IMG/VR virus record: IMGVR_UViG_3300036770_005084
Location: 91,232 to 155,231 of that record
Source: a virus
Strand: one strand, 5' to 3'
DNA length: 64,000 nt
In this document: piece by piece, positions 40,902 through 47,973 of the stretch
Numbering within the stretch: the first letter of the stretch is position 1
Layout of the letters: each line of letters begins with the position of its first letter
Notes under the pieces: generated by a model
The model's input: only the letters and a program-made list of their open reading frames with translations
The model's database searches: none
What the model was told of the DNA's origin: nothing
Position numbers and translations under genes: made by a program

Positions 40902-43900
40902 ATGGCAAGATACTTAAGTAGAAGAGTAGCAAGAACACCTCAGTCAAGATTAACTCCAGATAGGTATCAATTCCTAGGATTAAATCAAGCTGAACCAAAC
41001 TTAGGTGATCCCCCAGGAGATCAATTGCCTATTGGTGCTCAATACATGTTAGTTTCTCTTCTGGAGCATCCAGGAGAGAGATATTGGGTTTCTGTTCCCC
41101 CAGGATTAATTGAATTAGGTATTACTGTTCGTGATGAAGGTAATATAGTTGGTGGAAATGCTGGTATAGGATCAATAACACAGTTAAACTTTGTTGGTGC
41201 TGGAGTAACTGTAGTTGGAATAGTAACTAATGGAATTGGTATTGCAACAGTAATCATTGATAATACTGCTTTAGTAATTAATCAACCAACTGATATTTCC
41301 AAGAGATATATTGGATTTACTAGTGTTACATCTGGTATTGCATCTGTAATAGATATTAGCACTGATTTTGTTTATATTCCAAGTATAGGAAATATTGGAT
41401 TTAAAACAGATTCTCCAGAATATCCAATAGATCTTGCAGATGTAGTAAGAATTAAATCAGATTTAGTTGATAGTTATGGTAATTCTGGATCTTCATCTGG
41501 AGATACATATTTAAGATCTCTTGGACCAGGATTGGGGGTTACTTGGTCAACTGCTCTTGGTGCTCAAGGCATTCAAGGTGTTCAAGGATTACAGGGAATT
41601 CAAGGAATTCAAGGTGTTCAAGGAATTCAAGGAATTCAGGGAGAACAAGGTATCCAGGGAATTCAAGGAGAACAAGGTATCCAGGGAATTCAGGGAGTAG
41701 GAAATCAAGGTCTCCAAGGAATTCAAGGAGTACAAGGAATTCAAGGTAGTCAGGGTCTTCAAGGAATTCAAGGAATAGGAAATCAAGGTCTTCAAGGAAT
41801 TCAAGGAGTACAAGGAAATCAAGGAGTACAAGGAAATCAAGGTCTCCAAGGAATTCAAGGCAGACAAGGCATTCAAGGCATTCAAGGTTTACTTGGTATT
41901 CAAGGTGTCCAAGGTATTCAAGGTATTACTGGACTTGGTATTCAAGGTATTCAGGGAATACAAGGTATTCAAGGTATTCAAGGCATCCAGGGAATCCAAG
42001 GTATTCAAGGATCACAAGGTTTACAGGGAATTCAAGGACAACAGGGAATTCAAGGAATTACTGGCATAGGTCAGCAAGGTCTTCAGGGAATACAAGGTTC
42101 TCAGGGATTGCAAGGAATTCAAGGAGAACAGGGTATCCAAGGAATTCAAGGAATTCAAGGTAGACAAGGAACACAAGGTAGACAAGGAATTCAAGGAATT
42201 CAAGGAAATTTAGGACTACAAGGTACTCAAGGTATTCAAGGTATCCAAGGTATCCAGGGTATTGATGGATCTGGTGGTGCTCAAGGTCTTCAAGGATCTC
42301 AAGGTCTTCAAGGTCTTCAAGGAATTCAGGGAAGACAAGGTATTCAAGGTATTCAAGGGAATCAAGGATTGCAAGGATTGCAAGGAATTCAAGGAATTCA
42401 AGGATTGCAAGGTATTGATGGAACTGGAGGTGCTCAAGGTCTTCAAGGAATTCAAGGTCTTCAAGGAATTCAGGGAATTCAGGGAAGACAAGGTATTCAA
42501 GGTGTCCAAGGAAACCAAGGATTGCAAGGGATTCTAGGAGAACAGGGGATCCAGGGAATTCAAGGATTGCAGGGTGTTGGTGGAGAAGGTGGAACACAAG
42601 GTATTCAAGGTATTCAAGGTATTCAAGGTATTCAAGGTATTCAAGGATCTCAGGGCATTCAAGGATCTCAGGGAATTCAAGGATCTCAGGGTATTCAAGG
42701 AATTCAAGGAATTGTTGGGGAAACTGGACCAGCTGGTACATCAGTATCCATTGTTGGTTCAGTTCCATCAGTGACAACTTCAGAACCACATACAACATTA
42801 ACTTCTGATGATACTGTTTATTCCTGGTATCCACCTTCAATAGGAAATGGTGTCATTGCATCAGATACTGGAAATTTGTGGGTATATAATGGATCTGATT
42901 GGGATGATGTTGGATTAATTAGAGGTCCACAAGGTATCCAAGGTATTCAGGGAATTCAGGGAAGTCAAGGTACTCAAGGTGTTCAAGGTATTCAGGGAAG
43001 GCAAGGTATACAAGGAATTACTGGAGAAGGTGGAATTCAAGGTATACAAGGAATTCAAGGTACACAAGGATCTCAAGGTATTCAAGGAAGACAGGGTATT
43101 CAAGGAATATCAGGAACTTTAGGATCTCAAGGTGAACAAGGAATTCAAGGTACTCAAGGTATTCAAGGAAGACAAGGTATTCAAGGTATTGGTGGTTCTA
43201 CTGGTGGTCAAGGTATTCAAGGATCTCAGGGAATACAGGGTATTCAAGGTAGACAAGGTATTCAAGGAATAGTTGGTTCTACTGGAAATCAGGGTATTCA
43301 AGGCAGACAAGGTAGACAAGGTATTCAAGGCAGACAAGGTATTGGTGGTTCTACTGGGGGACAAGGACTGCAAGGTATTCAAGGAATACAGGGAGTTCAA
43401 GGTAGACAAGGTATTCAAGGTAATAATGGTGTAGGATCACAAGGTATTCAAGGAACACAGGGAATTCAAGGTAGACAAGGTAGACAAGGTGTTCAAGGAT
43501 CCATAGGTGCAGGTACTCAAGGTATTCAAGGTATCCAAGGGCAACAAGGTATCCAAGGAAATCCTGGAAATGATAGTGTTGTTCCAGGTCCTCAAGGTAT
43601 TCAAGGAAGACAAGGTATTCAAGGTATCCAAGGAAATCAAGGTAGACAGGGAATTCAAGGCATTCAAGGTAGACAGGGAATTCAAGGCATTCAAGGTAGA
43701 CAAGGTATTCAAGGCATTCAAGGTAGACAAGGTATCAGTGGTCCTCAAGGAATTCAAGGAAGACAAGGAATTAGTGGTACTGTAGGTGGTCAAGGTCCTC
43801 AAGGTACTCAAGGAATTCAAGGAAGACAAGGCATTCAAGGTTTACAAGGTAGACAAGGCATTCAAGGTATACAAGGAACAAAAGGTGATCCAGGAAGCAC

Positions 43901-45707
43901 TGCACTTTCTGTAGATTCGGCAGTAAGATTATCTCCAAAAGGATCAAATTATGAAAATATTACTCAACAGGGAGCATATATTTACTGGAATAGAAATGTT
44001 GGAGATGGTGCAACATGGTTCATCAACCAACGTGGGTCTGGAGCAGGTGGATTCTATTTTGCACATTCAAGTACTACTAATGTTCTAGAAAATGATCATG
44101 TAAGAATTAGTAGAGATGGTGATATCTATTTTGATGGATTTGCCGACACAACTACAACTCAAAATCGTGGTTTATATTGGACTGCTTATGATAAAGAAAT
44201 CGTTGGGGATCGTACTGATGCAGCATATATTATCCATGGTGTAAACCAAGGAGGTTTGAGTGGATCAGTTCTTGATTTCAGTAGTGGAAATGATGTGCAA
44301 GATGGAATGTTATTTAGGATTCCTGCAGTAGATAATTTAAAAGTAAGAGTTGGCACATCAAACTTTACAGTATTGCATACTGGAAATTATACTTCATATC
44401 AAGATGGAACAGCATCTCAAATTTATGATGTAGTTGGTAGTAATGATTATATTAGAGTAAGAGGTAGCAGTTCTGCAACAGATGCAGGGTTCTTAGAACT
44501 CGCAACAGCAGATGGTGGAAATGAACCAATTTATGCCAGACAATATACTGGTGCATTTTCTACTATTACAAGAACATTAACTTTATTAAATGGTTCTGGA
44601 CAAACATTATTACCAGTTGGTCTTGGTGTTAATGTTGCATCTATTGGATCTGGGTTTACATTTGATGTAAGTGGAAATGCTAGAATTAGTGGAAATTTAA
44701 CGGTTACTGGATCAGTTAGTGGATCATTGAGCAGTCCAAACTTCTTTGCTGATACTTCAAATGCAGCAATAAGATCTACATCAACTAGTGGAACATCATT
44801 TATACAAGTTGGTACTGGAAATGCTGCCATAACAATTGGTTCATTTAGCAATTCTTCTATAAATTTAGAAAGAAATACAACTGTTAATAATAGTTATTAT
44901 TTTAGTTCTAGAAATTTTTATACAGATATTGGTGTTGCTAATGGAAATGCAGCAGTAAGATCAAATGGAACGATCTTTATGAATAATCTTACTAATAGTG
45001 TAAGTTATGCAACATTTAGTAATAGTGGAATTAACCTGAATAGAACTACAAATATTAATGGACAATTATATGTAACTAATAATAGTCGTGTATTTTTGTG
45101 GTCAACAGATGGTTCCATTGAAATTCAAAGACCTGGTGGACCTTATATAGACTTTAAGTGGGGTGGTGAGGATTACAATGCAAGATTACATAATTTCACA
45201 TCAACAAGAATTACCTCAGATCGAGATTTTGGTGCAACTAATTATTACATGTTTGGATCCATTAGTGCTGGTGGATCAAATGATGTCGTAAAAAGATCTG
45301 GAAGTGGACAATTAAGATTAACTAATGTATCATCAACAATACGTGATAAAAATGTAATTGGTAATATTGATACTAATATATTTGAAAAAATCTATGATCT
45401 AAATCCAGTAGAATTTACTTATAAGAGAGATCCTTATTTAGAAACAAAATATGGATTTATTGCAGAAGATGTTTATGAAATTCTTCCAGACCTAGTAGAA
45501 CTAGATTATTACAGGGATCAATACACCATGGATCCTGATGATCCAGCAGCAAATTCTAAAATCTTGAAGGAAGGTGCTGTGAAATCCCCAACAAATATCA
45601 ATACAAATACTTTATTAACTACAACAATTGGAGCACTTCAAAACTTAAGAAATAAAGTTTTAGAATTGGAAACTGAAATTCAAACATTAAAGCAAACAAA
45701 TTCTTAA
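40902..45707 (+). CDS. collagen-like tail fibre (1601 aa) with S74 chaperone domain
   Basis: The N-terminal about 220 residues look like a virion-attachment domain (RYLSRRVARTPQSRLTPDRY; IGAQYMLVSLLEHPGERYW). Collagen-like Gly-X-Y blocks span residues about 222-612 and 674-996, mostly GIQ, GLQ and GRQ triplets and very little proline. A 60-residue non-collagen insert (YSWYPPSIGNG; NLWVYNGSDWDDVG) separates them. Residues about 1000-1470 are beta shaft. The C-terminus is an S74 domain (STIRDKNVIGNIDTN; YGFIAEDVYEILPDLV) ending in a coiled coil (LRNKVLELETEIQTLK). S74 domains cleave themselves off after trimer folding. Likely a long receptor-binding fibre. Confidence 0.85.
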   Translation: MARYLSRRVARTPQSRLTPDRYQFLGLNQAEPNLGDPPGDQLPIGAQYMLVSLLEHPGERYWVSVPPGLIELGITVRDEGNIVGGNAGIGSITQLNFVGAGVTVVGIVTNGIGIATVIIDNTALVINQPTDISKRYIGFTSVTSGIASVIDISTDFVYIPSIGNIGFKTDSPEYPIDLADVVRIKSDLVDSYGNSGSSSGDTYLRSLGPGLGVTWSTALGAQGIQGVQGLQGIQGIQGVQGIQGIQGEQGIQGIQGEQGIQGIQGVGNQGLQGIQGVQGIQGSQGLQGIQGIGNQGLQGIQGVQGNQGVQGNQGLQGIQGRQGIQGIQGLLGIQGVQGIQGITGLGIQGIQGIQGIQGIQGIQGIQGIQGSQGLQGIQGQQGIQGITGIGQQGLQGIQGSQGLQGIQGEQGIQGIQGIQGRQGTQGRQGIQGIQGNLGLQGTQGIQGIQGIQGIDGSGGAQGLQGSQGLQGLQGIQGRQGIQGIQGNQGLQGLQGIQGIQGLQGIDGTGGAQGLQGIQGLQGIQGIQGRQGIQGVQGNQGLQGILGEQGIQGIQGLQGVGGEGGTQGIQGIQGIQGIQGIQGSQGIQGSQGIQGSQGIQGIQGIVGETGPAGTSVSIVGSVPSVTTSEPHTTLTSDDTVYSWYPPSIGNGVIASDTGNLWVYNGSDWDDVGLIRGPQGIQGIQGIQGSQGTQGVQGIQGRQGIQGITGEGGIQGIQGIQGTQGSQGIQGRQGIQGISGTLGSQGEQGIQGTQGIQGRQGIQGIGGSTGGQGIQGSQGIQGIQGRQGIQGIVGSTGNQGIQGRQGRQGIQGRQGIGGSTGGQGLQGIQGIQGVQGRQGIQGNNGVGSQGIQGTQGIQGRQGRQGVQGSIGAGTQGIQGIQGQQGIQGNPGNDSVVPGPQGIQGRQGIQGIQGNQGRQGIQGIQGRQGIQGIQGRQGIQGIQGRQGISGPQGIQGRQGISGTVGGQGPQGTQGIQGRQGIQGLQGRQGIQGIQGTKGDPGSTALSVDSAVRLSPKGSNYENITQQGAYIYWNRNVGDGATWFINQRGSGAGGFYFAHSSTTNVLENDHVRISRDGDIYFDGFADTTTTQNRGLYWTAYDKEIVGDRTDAAYIIHGVNQGGLSGSVLDFSSGNDVQDGMLFRIPAVDNLKVRVGTSNFTVLHTGNYTSYQDGTASQIYDVVGSNDYIRVRGSSSATDAGFLELATADGGNEPIYARQYTGAFSTITRTLTLLNGSGQTLLPVGLGVNVASIGSGFTFDVSGNARISGNLTVTGSVSGSLSSPNFFADTSNAAIRSTSTSGTSFIQVGTGNAAITIGSFSNSSINLERNTTVNNSYYFSSRNFYTDIGVANGNAAVRSNGTIFMNNLTNSVSYATFSNSGINLNRTTNINGQLYVTNNSRVFLWSTDGSIEIQRPGGPYIDFKWGGEDYNARLHNFTSTRITSDRDFGATNYYMFGSISAGGSNDVVKRSGSGQLRLTNVSSTIRDKNVIGNIDTNIFEKIYDLNPVEFTYKRDPYLETKYGFIAEDVYEILPDLVELDYYRDQYTMDPDDPAANSKILKEGAVKSPTNINTNTLLTTTIGALQNLRNKVLELETEIQTLKQTNS
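41567..43890 (+). repeat. collagen-like GXY-coding repeat tract (two blocks)
   Basis: 9-bp-periodic DNA coding Gly-Ile-Gln-type triplets in two blocks (about 41567-42740 and 42923-43890), interrupted by a non-repeat segment. The low codon variety makes the tract prone to slippage and recombination. Long frames on other strands here are by-products of the repeat. Confidence 0.95.
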
Positions 45708-45708
45708 T

Positions 45709-45716
45709 CATAAATA
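45709..45716 (+). promoter_or_regulatory. T4-type late promoter
   Basis: CATAAATA two bases after the fibre stop codon, 24 nt upstream of the ATG at 45740. Confidence 0.6.
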
Positions 45717-45739
45717 TTTAAAAATATCCAGAATAGACA

Positions 45740-46075
45740 ATGGCAGTTTCCTCCGTTAATTTAATTATAGATAAAGGAACTGACTTTGAAGCAACATTCA
45801 ATGTATTTGAACCGTCTTCGGAAGTTGCAACATTTAGTAATTTTGTGGGAACATGCAAAATTAGAAAGTATCCATCATCTCCAACTTCAATAAGTTGTCA
45901 AGTAATTATTACTGCCGCAACTGGAGAAATTAAGATAAGAATGACTAAACAAAATACATTGTTACTTTCAAATGGAAGAAATTACTATGATGTAATATTG
46001 ACTAGTACAATAGATTCATCCACATTTAAGGTCGTTGAGGGAACAATTATAGTCAATGATACCGTTTCAAAATGA
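45740..46075 (+). CDS. small beta-sandwich virion-type protein (111 aa)
   Basis: A 111-residue beta protein: VNLIIDKGTDFEATFNVFE (residues about 6-24), GTCKIRKYPSSPTSISC, IKIRMTKQNTLLL and YDVILTSTID. This strand order is like small Ig-like or connector proteins found near phage fibres. It overlaps the next gene by 4 nt (ATGA). A structural or fibre-assembly role is inferred from location only. Confidence 0.7.
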   Translation: MAVSSVNLIIDKGTDFEATFNVFEPSSEVATFSNFVGTCKIRKYPSSPTSISCQVIITAATGEIKIRMTKQNTLLLSNGRNYYDVILTSTIDSSTFKVVEGTIIVNDTVSK

Positions 46076-46401
46076 ATAATTACAAAGTAATTTTATCTTC
46101 AAATAAAAATTATATTTCAAAATTAAAAACAGAATCAGACTATAAAGTACTTGCAACATCAGGAGGAATACAAGTGCCAGCAAGATTTGAAGATCTAGTA
46201 AATTTTAATTATGATGATAAAAATGACAAGTATGTTATCATGTATGATTCTGCAACACAAGAATATAAATTAGTAAATCCAGATGAAATTCTTTCTGCAT
46301 CCATCACTGATCCTATATCACCAGGATTGCCAAATGAAGTTATAAATGAATTAGAATCAGATCTAGACAATAAAATTGATCTTGATGCTGGTGGGTGGTA
46401 A
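46072..46401 (+). CDS. small acidic virion-type protein (109 aa)
   Basis: A 109-residue acidic protein with a central block VPARFEDLVNFNYDDKNDKYV followed by MYDSATQEYKLVNPDEIL (residues about 40-80), a pattern often found in the N-terminal parts of fibre proteins. It ends with a helix (NEVINELESDLDNKI). It is coupled to the upstream gene by ATGA. It may be a split-off fibre domain or adaptor. Family not recognised. Confidence 0.65.
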   Translation: MNNYKVILSSNKNYISKLKTESDYKVLATSGGIQVPARFEDLVNFNYDDKNDKYVIMYDSATQEYKLVNPDEILSASITDPISPGLPNEVINELESDLDNKIDLDAGGW

Positions 46402-46413
46402 TGATACCCAAAC

Positions 46414-46421
46414 GATAAATA
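46414..46421 (+). promoter_or_regulatory. T4-type late promoter
   Basis: GATAAATA, 27 nt upstream of the ATG at 46449. Confidence 0.6.
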
Positions 46422-46448
46422 CATATATAAAAGTATAAACTTAAGGAT

Positions 46449-47678
46449 ATGGCAACTCCGGTACTGCAGATTAAAAGAGGTGCTTTTTCAAATTTACCTG
46501 GATTAAGGTCTGGTGAACCAGGTTTTACTACAGATAAATATGATCTTTTTGTTGGTATAGATTCAACTACAAATAATAATAAATTTTTTGGATCTCATAG
46601 ATATTGGGAAAGAGAAAATGGAACTAATTCCCTATATTTTAAATTAGTTGATAGAGACGGAACAAATTACGTTGCAATTAAAGCACCAAATATTCTTGGT
46701 GGAAATGTAACCTATACTTTTCCAGGAACTCAAGGTGCATCATCCTCTGTTCTTACAAATGATGGTAGTGGAAATTTAACTTGGGCAAGTGGATCTGCTA
46801 ACCCAGTTTTTACGGGTATTGCCACATTTTCAGATACAACTGATAATATTTTAGGAAATGCTGATAGTGGTGCGGTTCAAATTGATGGTGGTCTTGGAGT
46901 AAATAAGAATGTAACAGTTGGTGCTGGATTAAGTGTAGTTAATAATTTTTATGTCGGAGGAATCTCAACTTTTGTAGGATCAGTTACCTTTAAAGGAGGT
47001 ACTATTAATATTGGTGATGAAAATACCGATGATATTAATATTGCTGGTGAATTTGTTTCAAATCTTGTTCCAAATGCAGATAATACTTATAATATTGGTA
47101 TTGGAACAAATAAAAGATGGAAAAATGCTAATTTTTCTGGAGTAGGAACTTTTGCAACTGGTGCAGTTGTTGATGCGATTCAGATTGGAATTACTGCTGC
47201 TGGAGAAATTGATACATCTTCGGGCAATTTAACAATTGATTCTGCTGGTGGAACAGTTACAATTGACGACAATCTTACTGTTACAGGTAATTTATACGTT
47301 AATGGATCTACAACTCAAGTTAACACTTCAACACTAACTGTTGAAGATAGAACTATTGAACTTGGTGTTGTAGATGGTAATGCTCCTTCAGCAACAACCA
47401 CTTGGGATTTAGGAGTTCTTTTTAACTATTATCAAACTTCTGCGAAGAAATCTGCAGTTGTCTGGGAGCAGGGAGATGCAAGATTTAAATTTGCATCTGA
47501 AGTTTCGGATGGTGGAGGAACAGATAATAATAGTCCACAAATTACTTTTACTTCCTTTGCTCCTATTGAGATTAGTGCTTTGTGGGTAACTGATTGTGCA
47601 GGAACTTCTCAAGTTATTTCTTGCACTGGAAATGAAAGATTCCTTCAAAATATTACTGTGGATGCTGGGACTTTCTGA
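46449..47678 (+). CDS. tail fibre-like protein (409 aa)
   Basis: A 409-residue beta protein. Its N-terminus LQIKRGAFSNLPGLRSGEPG and TDKYDLFVG is the attachment motif seen on many phage fibres. The middle contains shaft repeats (LTVTGNLYVNGSTTQVNTST; NTYNIGIGTNKRWKNANFSG). The C-terminal about 100 residues are an unrecognised domain with two Cys (WVTDCAGTSQVISC). No S74 or collar domain is visible. It is followed by a hairpin terminator. Late promoter upstream. Confidence 0.75.
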   Translation: MATPVLQIKRGAFSNLPGLRSGEPGFTTDKYDLFVGIDSTTNNNKFFGSHRYWERENGTNSLYFKLVDRDGTNYVAIKAPNILGGNVTYTFPGTQGASSSVLTNDGSGNLTWASGSANPVFTGIATFSDTTDNILGNADSGAVQIDGGLGVNKNVTVGAGLSVVNNFYVGGISTFVGSVTFKGGTINIGDENTDDINIAGEFVSNLVPNADNTYNIGIGTNKRWKNANFSGVGTFATGAVVDAIQIGITAAGEIDTSSGNLTIDSAGGTVTIDDNLTVTGNLYVNGSTTQVNTSTLTVEDRTIELGVVDGNAPSATTTWDLGVLFNYYQTSAKKSAVVWEQGDARFKFASEVSDGGGTDNNSPQITFTSFAPIEISALWVTDCAGTSQVISCTGNERFLQNITVDAGTF

Positions 47679-47696
47679 TAATATTTAAATATTTCT

Positions 47697-47727
47697 AAAT
47701 ACGCATAGGAAACTATGCGTATTTTTT
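47697..47727 (+). terminator. strong hairpin with T-tract directly before a start codon
   Basis: A 12-bp stem AAATACGCATAG (47697-47708) / CTATGCGTATTT (47713-47724) with a GAAA tetraloop and T-run. It ends right before the ATG at 47728. The AGGAAA around the loop (47707-47712) is the only RBS-like string near that start. Confidence 0.8.
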
Positions 47728-47916
47728 ATGTCTGAAGAAGATTTGAAATTAGTTCTTTCAAAATATCAACAAAAAACTTTTGAGTTATTAAATCAAAATA
47801 TTGTATTAGAAACTCAGGTTGAAAAATTAAATTCTGATATAAAATTACTGAACTTTGAAATCGATAAACTAAAGAAATCAAAAAAGATAATGAAAACTGA
47901 AGAAGATTTTGGATAA
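47728..47916 (+). CDS. small coiled-coil protein (62 aa)
   Basis: An almost entirely coiled-coil protein: LKLVLSKYQQKTFELLNQNI, then VLETQVEKLNSDIKLLNFEI with a clear heptad pattern, and a Lys-rich end. It lies between two fibre genes, so it may be a fibre-assembly or trimerisation helper. It starts immediately after a terminator-like hairpin and has no ordinary RBS. A late promoter overlaps its stop. Confidence 0.6.
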   Translation: MSEEDLKLVLSKYQQKTFELLNQNIVLETQVEKLNSDIKLLNFEIDKLKKSKKIMKTEEDFG

Positions 47917-47919
47917 ATA
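47912..47919 (+). promoter_or_regulatory. late promoter overlapping a stop codon
   Basis: GATAAATA containing the TAA stop of the coiled-coil gene, about 55 nt upstream of the second collagen-like fibre. Confidence 0.55.
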
Positions 47920-47928
47920 AGTAAAATG

Positions 47929-47948
47929 CTCAATATATATTGAGTTTT
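47929..47948 (+). terminator. AT-rich palindrome with short T-run
   Basis: Perfect 16-bp palindrome CTCAATATATATTGAG (47929-47944) followed by TTTT. It could be a weak terminator or a leader hairpin for the fibre gene that starts at 47974. Confidence 0.4.
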
Positions 47949-47973
47949 GCGGTATATACCATCATATAGATAA

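Noticed and set aside
42058-42840. A 260-residue minus-strand frame in the first collagen-like fibre
   Set aside because: Same cause: stop-free repeat DNA read in another phase (LEFLEYLE-type sequence), no start signals.
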